A DNA stretch of 64,000 nt from Phaeodactylibacter sp. (lineage in GTDB: Bacteria; Bacteroidota; Bacteroidia; Chitinophagales; Saprospiraceae). The stretch spans positions 158,405-222,404 of the forward strand of contig NZ_JALEGS010000068.1 in assembly GCF_022763345.1 (NCBI RefSeq), given 5' to 3'. Positions 34,113-43,757 of this stretch are shown in pieces (the stretch's first letter is position 1; every line of letters begins with the position of its first letter). The translations under genes and the position numbers were made by a program. The notes below the pieces were generated by a model that saw only the letters and a program-made list of their open reading frames with translations, did no database searches and was not told the origin of the DNA.

Positions 34113-35402
34113 ATGAACCGAGAAATCCTACGGCTGGCCATTCCCAATATCATCAGCAACATATCTGTGCCGCTTCTGAGCAGCGTGGATACTGCACTGA
34201 TGGGGCGCATGTCTGAGCTGCATATCGGAGCAGTGGGCATCGGGGCGATGTTGTTCAATTTCATCTACTGGAATTTTGGTTTTCTTCGCATGGGTACAAC
34301 GGGCCTGACGGCTCAGGCGTACGGGCAGCAGTCGGACGAAGCCGTGGCCCACACCCTGGGGCGCGCGCTGTTGGTCGTATTTGGCGTGGCGACTTTACTT
34401 TTGCTATTGCAATGGCCTCTGGGCGAAGCAGGCATACAGCTGATGAACACGGAAGACCGGCAGGCGGGCCTGGTCCGGCAATACTTTTTCATCCGGATTT
34501 GGGCAGCGCCGGCTACCCTCGGGCTTTACGCCCTGATGGGCTGGTTCTTTGGTTTGCAAAATGCTATTTTCCCGCTGGTGTTGACCATCATCATCAACGT
34601 CGCCAACATCCTGCTCAGCGTTTACCTCGTAGAATACAGGGGAATGGGCGTAGCTGGTGTGGCTTATGGTACGCTGATTGCTCAGTACATTGGGCTGATC
34701 GCAGCTTTTGGGCTTGCTTTTTACCGCTACGGCCACCTGTTGGGGCACTTTCAGTTACGAGCCATTAGCCAATGGGAAAAGCTGCTCGGTTTCTTGCGTG
34801 TTAATGCCGATATTTTCATCCGCACGCTTTGCCTGACTGGTGTCTTTGGGTTCTTCTACTCCCAATCTTCCGGGCAGGGCGAAATGGTACTGGCGGTGAA
34901 CACCATCCTGCTTCAGTACCTTAACTGGATGTCATACGGCGTAGATGGCTTTGCGTACGCGTCGGAAAGCCTGGTGGGCAAATACAAAGGAGCAGCAGAT
35001 AACCCCAAAACCCGACGGGCAATAGGGCTTTCCTTTGCCTGGGGCATGGGGCTGGCCGCTTTGTTCAGCCTGGGGTACGGGCTGGGGGGCAACGCGCTGC
35101 TTCGGTTGTTTACCAATCAGGCGGATGTGATCCTCGCCGCTCAACCTTTTCTTTTTTGGATGGTCCTCTTCCCGCTGCTGGGTACTCCAAGTTACATTTG
35201 GGACGGCGTATATATCGGGTTGACGGCTTCGAAATCGATGCGGAACAGTATGCTCCTGGCGTTTGTTACCTTCCTGCTGGCGTATACTATTGCCCGCGGC
35301 TATGGCAACCACGGTCTCTGGCTGGCGATGTTGGTTTTCCTGGTGGCGCGGGGTGGATTCCAGCATTGGCTGTATCACCGCAAAGGGCTGGCACTGAACT
35401 GA
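34113..35402 (+). CDS. MATE family efflux transporter (DinF-like)
   Basis: About 429 aa from MNREILRLAIPNIISNISVP; the frame is open to 34062 but the upstream part is not hydrophobic. It has twelve predicted membrane helices. The typical MATE start (LAIPNI, DTALMGR, FLRMGTTGLTAQAYG) and a repeated half with ASESLVGKYKGA place it in the multidrug and toxin extrusion family, DinF branch, which exports cationic compounds using H+ or Na+ gradients. It is divergent from the Ddl/PASTA gene (104 bp between starts) and followed 6 bp later by QueE. Confidence 0.93.
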   Translation: MNREILRLAIPNIISNISVPLLSSVDTALMGRMSELHIGAVGIGAMLFNFIYWNFGFLRMGTTGLTAQAYGQQSDEAVAHTLGRALLVVFGVATLLLLLQWPLGEAGIQLMNTEDRQAGLVRQYFFIRIWAAPATLGLYALMGWFFGLQNAIFPLVLTIIINVANILLSVYLVEYRGMGVAGVAYGTLIAQYIGLIAAFGLAFYRYGHLLGHFQLRAISQWEKLLGFLRVNADIFIRTLCLTGVFGFFYSQSSGQGEMVLAVNTILLQYLNWMSYGVDGFAYASESLVGKYKGAADNPKTRRAIGLSFAWGMGLAALFSLGYGLGGNALLRLFTNQADVILAAQPFLFWMVLFPLLGTPSYIWDGVYIGLTASKSMRNSMLLAFVTFLLAYTIARGYGNHGLWLAMLVFLVARGGFQHWLYHRKGLALN

Positions 35403-35408
35403 TTCATC

Positions 35409-36158
35409 ATGACCATCAAGATAGCAAAACCGGACAAGGAACCGGAGATTTTTTATTCTATTCAGGGCGAGGGAAAAAACATGGGGCAGCCCAGTATCTT
35501 TGTCCGTACCTCCCTGTGCAACCTGCATTGCAGTTGGTGCGATACCGATTACACCTGGAACTGGGAGGGCACCCGTTTTACCCACGATAACGATGTGCTG
35601 CCTGGCTACCGGAAGTTCAAAAAGCAGGATGTCATTGCAGAGATGACCCTTGAGGAAATAGTGGAGGCGATACAACAGTATCCCTGCAAAAACGTGATCC
35701 TCACTGGCGGCGAGCCTATGCTGCAGCAACCTGCACTTGCCGCTCTGATGGATACACTTGGCAGAGACTACTGGTTTGAGGTGGAAACCAACGGGACATT
35801 ACTGCCGGACCCTGCCTTCGAAGCGGCGATCCATCAGTATAATGTTTCCCCCAAGCTTTCGAACTCCAATAACAGCCAAAAGCTCCGGGAGCGGCCAAAG
35901 GTATACCGGTACTTCGCCCAGAGCGACAAAGCCCATTTCAAGTTTGTGGTGGCCAACCCGGTAGAATTAGAAGAGGTACTGGATTTGATCGATCGCTACG
36001 CCATTAAGCCCTCCCGGGTCTATCTGATGCCGGAAGGGACGAGTACGGAGCGGCTGGCCGAAAAGCAGACTTGGTTGGTGGAGGCCTGCAAAGCGCACGG
36101 TTTTAATTTCACAAACCGACTGCACATCTTCATCTACGGCAACAAACGCGGGGTCTAA
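35409..36158 (+). CDS. queE: 7-carboxy-7-deazaguanine synthase QueE
   Basis: A 249-aa radical SAM enzyme converting 6-carboxytetrahydropterin to 7-carboxy-7-deazaguanine in queuosine biosynthesis. FYSIQGEGKNMGQPSIFVRT and the cluster motif CNLHCSWCDTDYTWNW (Cys 37, 41, 44; CX3CX2C) are diagnostic. A GGEP motif (ILTGGEPML) lies near residue 98 and VETNG follows. An insertion-rich C-terminal half with VYLMPEGTS is typical of the longer Bacteroidota QueE. It is co-transcribed with the MATE gene; no other que gene is in the window. A strong hairpin follows. Confidence 0.95.
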   Translation: MTIKIAKPDKEPEIFYSIQGEGKNMGQPSIFVRTSLCNLHCSWCDTDYTWNWEGTRFTHDNDVLPGYRKFKKQDVIAEMTLEEIVEAIQQYPCKNVILTGGEPMLQQPALAALMDTLGRDYWFEVETNGTLLPDPAFEAAIHQYNVSPKLSNSNNSQKLRERPKVYRYFAQSDKAHFKFVVANPVELEEVLDLIDRYAIKPSRVYLMPEGTSTERLAEKQTWLVEACKAHGFNFTNRLHIFIYGNKRGV

Positions 36159-36164
36159 TGAACA

Positions 36165-36197
36165 GCGAAGGGCAACCCCATCGGGATTGCCCTTCGC
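36165..36197. terminator. Hairpin between convergent queE and metalloprotease genes
   Basis: GCGAAGGGCAA (36165-36175) pairs perfectly with TTGCCCTTCGC (36187-36197) around an 11-nt loop. It lies between two convergent genes and probably ends both transcripts. T-runs are weak on both sides (CATTTTCC on plus). Confidence 0.75.
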
Positions 36198-36233
36198 CAT
36201 TTTCCAAATCAAGGTGTAAACCTTTCAGTCAGG

Positions 36234-39200
36234 TTATTTTCGGATAATCAGCTTCTTCGTTAGCTGTCCGTTACCCGTGCGCAGGCTAACGGCATAGATG
36301 CCGCTTGGGAGGTCTGTGGTTTCCAGGCGCATCTGACGGGCACCACTTGGAAAGCGTACCTGCAGCAGCAGTTGGCCTTGCAGATTGAAGAGCATCACCT
36401 CAGCCTGTTGCTCTACCGGGTGGTCCAGTTGAAGAGTCACCTCGTCCTGTGTAGGGTTGGGGAATAGCGACAAGTCATTGCTCAATCCTTCTTCACGGGT
36501 ATTTACTACCGCGCCTTCGTCAATGACGATATTGAAGGTTTCGGTGCCGATAAAGCCGCCGTCAGGATTCTCCAATACAAAAACAAACTCATCGGCTTGT
36601 GTATCGCTGCCATCGTGTACGTACACCAGGTTTAACGACTCGATGGTCTCTTGTGTGAAGTGGTCATTGACAGCCAGCTCAAAGCCGCCGCGGAACAGCT
36701 GCCCGTGCTCCGGAAGCGTAATGATTCGGTACTTGAGCTGTGCTGCGCCATAGTTTTCGTCTGAGGCGCTGAGCTCGGCTGTGGTAACTGTATTGCCGCC
36801 ACCCGGAGGTACATTGAGTGGCTCATTGGTCAGCAGGCTAGGCTTAGCAGGTTCTGCTGTAGCGCAAAACTCAATAGACCAGCTTTCGATAGCCCCACCG
36901 CCACCGCTGCCGACCGCCTGTACTTTCAGCTGCCACTCACCTGCAGTGCCTTCTCCGTCAAAGTCGGAAAGGCTGCCTTCCGGCTGCGCAATCTGCCCGG
37001 TAAGCGGAGGGCAGTTGATACCAAATGGCGCCTCATCGTCAAAGCCCAGACGGATAAGCCCCGTACTCAGGCAGTTTTGATCGAAGAGCAGGACTTCGGT
37101 GCTCTCGGGGCTGATGAGGGAAATTTTTAGGTTGTTAACCGGCTGATAGGAGACCTCCACGTCCGACAGGTTGATGTCGCTGATCGTCCCTGTCTCCAAA
37201 ATATCCAATCTGGAGATTTTTTCGTTTGGATTAGAAGCAATATTAATTGGAAGGTCATTGGCCGCATATTCCTCGCAGGAAATACTGGCGGTGCGGAAAA
37301 CAGATGGATCCGTCCAATCACCAGGGCCGCATTCTTCACTTACCGGCCGGATTCTCCAGTAGAAGAACTCATTGTTTTCCAGTATGATATCGTCTGGTAC
37401 AAAATCAGTAGTTTCCAGAATGTCATTTTCGCTGTAGATGACCGAAGCTCCAAAAGCCGGGCTGGTGGCGAGCTCAAAATCATAGCGATCGGCATCTGGC
37501 ACATCGCTCCAGCTATAGGGCGTAGAGAGGACAATATCGGCGGTGCCATTGGTTGGGAAGAGCAGTTCCAGTTCGGAGAAGTCATTGGAAATAGTAGACA
37601 GGTTGAGGAAGCGTACTGCTGCCAGGAGGCTATCGGTTACACCTGTAACTTCCAGGTTGAAGTTATCTTCCGCAAAGGTGCTCCAATCAATGGTCAGTGT
37701 GGTGGTGTTGCCGGGCGTGACCGGGTTTTCGCTGAAGCTTACGACAGCTTCGGCAGGCAGATCGCCCTCCAGTGACAGCGTAATAGGCTGGTCAAAACCA
37801 AGGATAGGCGAAGTGCTGATGTCAATGGTGGTTACATCAGGAAGACAAACCGGGCTGACCGATTCGGGCGTAAGCGTCATGGCAAAACCAGGCTCTGTAG
37901 CGGGGGCGATTTCAAAGTCGGCATTAGAAATATCGAAGAAGATATTCTCTGATGCTTCTACCCGGATACGGGCATCAGTGGAAACTGCATCCGGAACGGT
38001 AATAAAAGCACTGCCGTCATTGGGCGTCCCTTCCAGCAAGGTGAAAGGATAGGTCTGCCCGCCGTCTACGGATAACTTTATATCAACGTGGTAGCAGCGC
38101 ACCCGGTTGTTATCGGTATTGGCTACATCCCAGCGTACTTCCTGATAGCCGCCAACGGTCCACACGACAGTATCTGAGTTGGGGATTTGCACACGGAAAG
38201 GCCCGGAGTTTTCGTCCGATTTGAAAGCCACAGCAGCCCATACGGCATTGCCACCTTGTGGGTTGTTGTCCCGAACGGTGCAGCGGAAGGTCAGGTTGCG
38301 GCCGTAATCGGGGAGTATTTCGGTGTTATCGAAGTTGTTGTTGATGATTTTATTGAGCCTTGGGAAAACCCGGGTTGGGGATTCCACGGGAGAGAAGGAC
38401 CGGAAAAGCGGGCTGTCTCCCTGAGGGTTGCCCAGGCCTACATCGTTAGGGCCGAGGTTGTACTGTTCCCAGCAGTAAGTAATGGCATCACCATCGGGGT
38501 CTGCACCCATTGCAGTCAATTGAAAAGGAGTACTCAGAGGGATCCAGAATCCGTCTTCCAATGGGATTTCTACAGTGGGCTCTGCATTAGTCGTAGGGGT
38601 TTTGGTGGGGCAGTTGTCGCCATTGCCTTCCCGGGTGTAGTTAAAAATTTGTTGCAGTGACCCGGTGTGGTAGTGGTCATCGGTCATATCGGTGATATTG
38701 TCATCTGGGGCGCAAATGCCCGCGTACGCCATGATAGTGCTGCCACTACCGGGCTCGAAAGCGGTCGCGGCGGTTACATTCTGGCAACTGTTCATCGTGT
38801 GGGTAGCGCTGAACTGATGCCCCATTTCGTGCGCAATGATATCAATAACGAAGGGATCACCTTCCGGAAGGGTAATGCCCGATACGCCATTGGCTTTGTT
38901 GGTGTTGCAAGCTGAACTCAAAGAAGCCACACCGTTGCCTACAAAGTCATTGTGAACGTTGAGGACATGCCCTATATCATAGTTGCTCAGGCCAATAGTG
39001 GCGTTGATGATATTCCCGATTTGATTGAGCAGCTCTCCGGTATTACCATTAGAGAGGTTGTCGGTCTCAGGGTCTGTGAAGATGATTTGATCATTGTTGT
39101 CAATCAGTTCTACCCGGATTGCCAAATCGCGCTCAAAAAGTTGATTCAGGCGATTGACCTTGAGTACCATAGCTTCGAGGGCATCTTCCTTTGTGCCACC

Positions 39201-39845
39201 GTGGTACTCCGTGTATTCTCCTGTGCAGGCCATGGCTAAACGGTAGGTGCGCAGGGTCGCCTGCATGAGTAAACCGCGCTCACTGATGGCTGGTGTTTCG
39301 GTTGAATGAGCTTCTTCCTGTTCTTCCACCTCACAGCGGAATTCCTGATAAAGTTGTGCATTAGGATTTTGGCGGGTTGCGTATGCAATGTAGGCTGAGC
39401 CGGCCTGATCAATATACACGCGGCCTTCATCGGCCATAATTGTGGCGTAGAAGCCTTTGTCAGGGCCAAAGCCCAGGCGGATGGATTCGCGGGGGTTATC
39501 CGGATTCCAGCCCCGAAAGGTTTGGATAGCCGGGTAGCGTTGTGCCAGTCCGGGCGCCATGACAGGTGCTTCCACAATAACAAAAGCCTTTAGGGTGCCA
39601 TCTGGCATCGGCATCATCAGCTCTAGTGGTGCCGCTTCAGTAAATTCGGCTGGTGCGTCGCGTAATGCCGCTTTCATACCCTGAAGGTTTAGGTTGAAAG
39701 CCTCGTAATGGTCGACTTTGTACTGTCTTTGTTGCAGCGGTTGCTGTAAAGCAGACCTGGATTCAGCTGTGGTCCAGAAATTCTGTTGCCCTATCGCCGG
39801 AATCACCATGGATAGTAAAAGCAGATAAGTAAGCGTAAATCTCAT
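36234..39845 (-). CDS. Secreted reprolysin-like metalloprotease with P-domain and T9SS domain (array copy 1)
   Basis: About 1203 aa from MRFTLTYLLLLSMVIPAIGQ, the start that gives a proper signal peptide. It has a propeptide; a catalytic domain with HEMGHQFSATH and Met-turn TIMAYAG; an Ig-like region; an FN3-like region; a proprotein-convertase P-domain (GTISDINLSDVEVSYQPVNN through SWSIEFCA); a cadherin-3/CSPG-like repeat (LPEHGQLFRGG...FTQETIESLNLVYVHDG); and a sorting domain (LFPNPTQDEVTLQL, ending KKLIIRK). In the zinc motif Ser replaces the Gly of classical reprolysins. It is the most divergent member of the three-gene array. Confidence 0.93.
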   Translation of the reverse strand: MRFTLTYLLLLSMVIPAIGQQNFWTTAESRSALQQPLQQRQYKVDHYEAFNLNLQGMKAALRDAPAEFTEAAPLELMMPMPDGTLKAFVIVEAPVMAPGLAQRYPAIQTFRGWNPDNPRESIRLGFGPDKGFYATIMADEGRVYIDQAGSAYIAYATRQNPNAQLYQEFRCEVEEQEEAHSTETPAISERGLLMQATLRTYRLAMACTGEYTEYHGGTKEDALEAMVLKVNRLNQLFERDLAIRVELIDNNDQIIFTDPETDNLSNGNTGELLNQIGNIINATIGLSNYDIGHVLNVHNDFVGNGVASLSSACNTNKANGVSGITLPEGDPFVIDIIAHEMGHQFSATHTMNSCQNVTAATAFEPGSGSTIMAYAGICAPDDNITDMTDDHYHTGSLQQIFNYTREGNGDNCPTKTPTTNAEPTVEIPLEDGFWIPLSTPFQLTAMGADPDGDAITYCWEQYNLGPNDVGLGNPQGDSPLFRSFSPVESPTRVFPRLNKIINNNFDNTEILPDYGRNLTFRCTVRDNNPQGGNAVWAAVAFKSDENSGPFRVQIPNSDTVVWTVGGYQEVRWDVANTDNNRVRCYHVDIKLSVDGGQTYPFTLLEGTPNDGSAFITVPDAVSTDARIRVEASENIFFDISNADFEIAPATEPGFAMTLTPESVSPVCLPDVTTIDISTSPILGFDQPITLSLEGDLPAEAVVSFSENPVTPGNTTTLTIDWSTFAEDNFNLEVTGVTDSLLAAVRFLNLSTISNDFSELELLFPTNGTADIVLSTPYSWSDVPDADRYDFELATSPAFGASVIYSENDILETTDFVPDDIILENNEFFYWRIRPVSEECGPGDWTDPSVFRTASISCEEYAANDLPINIASNPNEKISRLDILETGTISDINLSDVEVSYQPVNNLKISLISPESTEVLLFDQNCLSTGLIRLGFDDEAPFGINCPPLTGQIAQPEGSLSDFDGEGTAGEWQLKVQAVGSGGGGAIESWSIEFCATAEPAKPSLLTNEPLNVPPGGGNTVTTAELSASDENYGAAQLKYRIITLPEHGQLFRGGFELAVNDHFTQETIESLNLVYVHDGSDTQADEFVFVLENPDGGFIGTETFNIVIDEGAVVNTREEGLSNDLSLFPNPTQDEVTLQLDHPVEQQAEVMLFNLQGQLLLQVRFPSGARQMRLETTDLPSGIYAVSLRTGNGQLTKKLIIRK

Positions 39846-39959
39846 TTTAGTTGTTTTTTTCCAAATGATAGACAAATTCAAAGCGTCGCAGTTCTCAGAG
39901 GAGTGGAAAAGTAACAGTATTTGTTTTTTTGACCAGGGCTTTGGCGGTATTTAATATTA

Positions 39960-39982
39960 CCGGGCAGCATTACACTGCCCGG
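39960..39982 (-). terminator. GC-rich hairpin after metalloprotease array copy 2
   Basis: CCGGGCAG and CTGCCCGG form a perfect 8-bp stem around a 7-nt loop, 17 bp after the stop of the minus-strand gene ending at 39999. On the minus strand it is followed by TAATATTAAATA rather than a pure T-run. Confidence 0.7.
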
Positions 39983-39998
39983 CCAAATTTTTTAGGTG

Positions 39999-42900
39999 TT
40001 AGTGAACAGCTATTTTTCGAATGACAGCACCTTGCTGCGTTTGTACGTTGAGCAGGTAAATCCCCCGGGGCAGCTGGCTGATATCCAGGTCTACGTTGCC
40101 GCTGACACGATTGAATGCCTGCTGTGTAAGCATTTGTCCCTGTAGGTTGATCAACCGTAGCGTTACGGGGCCTTCCACCGCTTGCCCGAATGCAACATTC
40201 AGCAGGTCGCTTGCCGGGTTAGGGAATACCTTGAGCGTTTGATCAAGCTGTTGGTCAAAAGTGCCAACCGTGGCATCTTCATCAATTTGAATACTAAAGG
40301 TTTGAGTGGGGATCCATCCGCCCTCCGGGTTCTCCACGATAAACGTGAACCCATCTGCTTCCGTATTGCTGCCATCATGTACGTAGGTCAGGTTGAATAG
40401 GCTAATGGTCTGTTGCGTAAACTGATCACCTACACCAAGCAGGTCGCCCCCACGGAAAAGCTGACCGTTTTCGGGGAGTGTGATGATGGTGTATTCGATA
40501 TCTTCCGGAGCACTTGTATTATCCTGTACCTCCAGTTCATTTACGGTGATGGTATTGCCCCCACCCGGCGGCACAGCCAGTATCTCGTTTCTGATTACGG
40601 TGGGAGAAGACGGCGTTACAGCAGCACAGAATTCCAGCCCCCACTTCTCGAGTGCGCCTCCACCGGTGCCTTGTTGAATGATTTCGATTTCCAGCGTCCA
40701 CTCTCCAAAAGTATCTTCTCCATCAAAGGCGGAGAGGGGCTCGTGGGGCTTTACAGGAATGGTGGTGATGGGAGGGCAGGCGATAGCGTTCGGGGCTTCA
40801 TCGTCAAAGGAAGCCCGGAGCAGCGGCGAACCAAAGCAGGACTGGTCGAACAGGACTACACGGGTCCCGGCTGGGCTGATCACCGACACGCGAAGTACAT
40901 TGACCGTCTGGTAAGGGATCTCCAGCTCATCGATATTGATATCGCTAATGGTGCCGCTTTCGGTGACAAATATCTTGGATGTTCTTATGCCCGGCTGATT
41001 GGAGAGGTTAATAGGCAAATCTACGGGCAAGTTGTTCACACAGTCTACCGTAGAGGTTCGGAAGGCTATAGGCTCAAGGTATGCTCCCGGGCCACAATCA
41101 TTCTCTGGGCGTACCCGCCAGAAATAAAGCTCATTTTGCTCAAAAAAGCCTTCTGGTTGATAGACCGCCTCCGTTAGCCCCGAAGATTCCTCAAAGATCG
41201 TACCCTCTTCAAAAGTGGGGCTGGTAGCAATCTGAATATCATAGCGGTCAGCACTTGGTACGTCCAGCCAGCTGAAATCTGTACTAAATACAATGCCAGA
41301 CTGACCATCCACAGGCGTAAGCATTTCCAGGGCTGAATAATCGCTGGACAAAGTAATCACCCGAATCTCCCGCAAAGAGGTATCGACGCCCGGTATCACG
41401 GCCTGAACCATTAGATTGATGGTGTCTCTTCCTTCGTTTGGCGCAATATTCAGATTCAGGAACGCAGATTCGCCCGCAGTTACGGAATTTGAAGTAAAGT
41501 TTGCAGAAGACCCTGCCGGAAGTTCACCAATAAGGCTCAGTGTGAGGGTACTATCAAAATCAAGGATGGAAGTAGTACTGACCTCTATGCTCAGCGCCTC
41601 ACTGGGCAGGCATACCAACGGGAAGGTGGCAGGCGATACACTCATCGCATAGCCAGGCTCCGTGGCAGGCTCAATGGCAAAGTCGAAGTCGTTGATATCG
41701 AAGAAGATATTGTCGGAAGCCTTGATTTTGATCCGTGCATCGTTCGTTGACAGATCTGGTACGTCTACAAAAGCTGACCCGTCATTTGGTGTAGCTTCCA
41801 GTAGGGTGTAGGGATAAGTAAATCCGCCATCCACAGACAGCAGCACATCTACATATTGGCAGTTAACCCGTGGGTTGGTGGTATTGGCGACATCCCATGT
41901 CACCTCGCGGTATTCTCCACCGGTCCAGGTCACACCTGTTCCATTTCCGGTCAGCACGACGAATGGGCCTGCCGTTTCGTCTGATTGGAATGAAACAGGC
42001 TGCCATACAGCAGACCCATGATTGATGTTATTGTCGCGTACGACGAATTGTAAAGTCAAATCACGGCTGTAAGTCGGCAATACTTCGGTATTATCGAAAT
42101 CGTTATTGATAATCTTATCCATTCTGGGGAACACCCGGGTGTTCCCATTTGCAGATGGGGGGAAGGAACGGAAAAGCGGCGCATTGCCTATGGGCTCACC
42201 AATTGGTGAGACGGGCCCAAGGTCAAATTGCTCCCAGATGTAAGTCAGGTTGTCTCCATCTTCATCCGTAGCAGTTGCGCTGAGTTCAAACGGTGTAGAA
42301 ATGGGGATGAAAAACCCGCTTTCATAGGGCATTTGTATTTCTGGTTCATGATTTTCGGTAATGGTTTCTGTACCACAAGTGGCACCGGTACCCACTCTTG
42401 AATACCCAATGAGGTCTTCAAGTGAACCCACATTATAATAAGGGTCACGGAAAGCGATATTCTGGTTGCCGCAAGCGCCGGCATAAGACATGATGGTTGT
42501 TCCACTGCCCGGCTCGTAAGCGTTGGCAGAGGATAACTGATCCATGTTGCCGGGGCAATTGCTCCAGCTGTGGCCTACAGAGAATTGGTGGCCTACTTCG
42601 TGAGCCAAAGTGCCCTGAGCGGTGAAAACAAGATTGCTGGAAGAAAAGCAGGTTACGGCCCTGCCTTTATTGAGGGTGCAAACGCCTCCACCAGCTACGC
42701 CACCAACATCCGTGCACCCTCCTGTGAATATGTGGCCAATGTCGTAACTGTTGAGCCCAATAGCACCATTCAAATACCCCGCAATTTGATTTAGGAGGAC
42801 AAGTCCCTGGTTCGCGCTGTTGAAGGGGTCGGTGCCGGGGTTAAGGTGGATCAGCTGGTCGTTGTTGGGTACGAGCTCCATACTGACTGAGCTTTCGGTT

Positions 42901-43652
42901 TGGAGGACTTCATTCAACCGGTTGAAGATCGTGGCATAGGCGCCAAGAACGTCATCCATCGTACCCCCCTGATTCTGGGCAAACTCCCCGGTGCAGGCAG
43001 CGGCCATACGGTAGGTTCGAAGTGGCAGGCTGGCACCGGAAAAGCTACGGAATGATAAAGCTTCCGTATTGCCACGCTGGTGTTCTTCACCAAAGTGCTC
43101 CTCGTGTATCTGATCATTGAACCCGCATGAAGCATCTGTAAATGCCTCAGGAGCTACATCCTTTTTGCTGTAGAAGGCGTAATACCGAACCTGCCCGGAG
43201 GCGTAAGGCTCAATGTAAAACCTGCCCTCCGGAGTTTTGAGCCCCACGGTAAGGCCTTTGCTCGTTACTTCAAAACGGGCAGAGACAAGGGGGCGGTTTT
43301 TGCTTATGGCGGTGTACGCCTTAATATGTGGGTACTTCGCAGCCAGTTCAGGGGCCATGATCCGGGATTCCACCACATCAAATAGCTCTACGGTGCCATC
43401 AGGGAGCGGGAGTTCCACTTCAGCAGGGTTATGCTGTGCAGCTGCTGTGAAGGCAAGGGGGGCACCAGCAACCTGTTGAACAAAAGATGCATAATCTAAA
43501 GCCAGGGTACGGTATTGCTTTGCCGCGGTAGCGACTTCAGCTTCCGGAGCTAGCAGGATGCCCTGTTCACTAATCTCAGTCCACAAGCCGGACTGCGCAT
43601 TCAAAAGAGAGCTTGCAAAAAAGCAAAGAAGAATAATAAAAATGGGTTTCAT
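39999..43652 (-). CDS. Secreted reprolysin-like metalloprotease with P-domain and T9SS domain (array copy 2)
   Basis: About 1217 aa from MKPIFIILLCFFASSLLNAQ (ATG at 43652; frame open to 43727 without a signal). It has the same architecture as copy 1. The zinc motif is HEVGHQFSVGH with TIMSYAG as Met-turn, followed by Ig-like, FN3-like, P-domain (SGTISDINIDELEIPYQTVN), CSPG-like repeat and sorting domain (VFPNPASDLLNVAF, ending RKIAVH). It is very similar to copy 3 along its whole length, with many identical runs in the P-domain and CSPG regions. A hairpin terminator separates it from copy 3, so it may have its own promoter in the ~60 bp before its ATG. Confidence 0.93.
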   Translation of the reverse strand: MKPIFIILLCFFASSLLNAQSGLWTEISEQGILLAPEAEVATAAKQYRTLALDYASFVQQVAGAPLAFTAAAQHNPAEVELPLPDGTVELFDVVESRIMAPELAAKYPHIKAYTAISKNRPLVSARFEVTSKGLTVGLKTPEGRFYIEPYASGQVRYYAFYSKKDVAPEAFTDASCGFNDQIHEEHFGEEHQRGNTEALSFRSFSGASLPLRTYRMAAACTGEFAQNQGGTMDDVLGAYATIFNRLNEVLQTESSVSMELVPNNDQLIHLNPGTDPFNSANQGLVLLNQIAGYLNGAIGLNSYDIGHIFTGGCTDVGGVAGGGVCTLNKGRAVTCFSSSNLVFTAQGTLAHEVGHQFSVGHSWSNCPGNMDQLSSANAYEPGSGTTIMSYAGACGNQNIAFRDPYYNVGSLEDLIGYSRVGTGATCGTETITENHEPEIQMPYESGFFIPISTPFELSATATDEDGDNLTYIWEQFDLGPVSPIGEPIGNAPLFRSFPPSANGNTRVFPRMDKIINNDFDNTEVLPTYSRDLTLQFVVRDNNINHGSAVWQPVSFQSDETAGPFVVLTGNGTGVTWTGGEYREVTWDVANTTNPRVNCQYVDVLLSVDGGFTYPYTLLEATPNDGSAFVDVPDLSTNDARIKIKASDNIFFDINDFDFAIEPATEPGYAMSVSPATFPLVCLPSEALSIEVSTTSILDFDSTLTLSLIGELPAGSSANFTSNSVTAGESAFLNLNIAPNEGRDTINLMVQAVIPGVDTSLREIRVITLSSDYSALEMLTPVDGQSGIVFSTDFSWLDVPSADRYDIQIATSPTFEEGTIFEESSGLTEAVYQPEGFFEQNELYFWRVRPENDCGPGAYLEPIAFRTSTVDCVNNLPVDLPINLSNQPGIRTSKIFVTESGTISDINIDELEIPYQTVNVLRVSVISPAGTRVVLFDQSCFGSPLLRASFDDEAPNAIACPPITTIPVKPHEPLSAFDGEDTFGEWTLEIEIIQQGTGGGALEKWGLEFCAAVTPSSPTVIRNEILAVPPGGGNTITVNELEVQDNTSAPEDIEYTIITLPENGQLFRGGDLLGVGDQFTQQTISLFNLTYVHDGSNTEADGFTFIVENPEGGWIPTQTFSIQIDEDATVGTFDQQLDQTLKVFPNPASDLLNVAFGQAVEGPVTLRLINLQGQMLTQQAFNRVSGNVDLDISQLPRGIYLLNVQTQQGAVIRKIAVH

Positions 43653-43712
43653 ACTTCTACAGTTATACTGTCGTGGACGATATCCAAAACATGGGGTTAT
43701 AGCCTTATCAGA

Positions 43713-43749
43713 AAAAGTACCGGGCAACGGTTAGCCGCCCGGTACTTTT
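43713..43749 (-). terminator. Long perfect hairpin between metalloprotease copies 3 and 2
   Basis: AAAAGTACCGGGC (43713-43725) pairs over 13 bases with GCCCGGTACTTTT (43737-43749), loop 11 nt. It lies 8 bp after the stop of copy 3. The A/T arms provide a T-rich tail on both strands, so it is a good intrinsic terminator. Confidence 0.85.
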
Positions 43750-43757
43750 GAATTCGT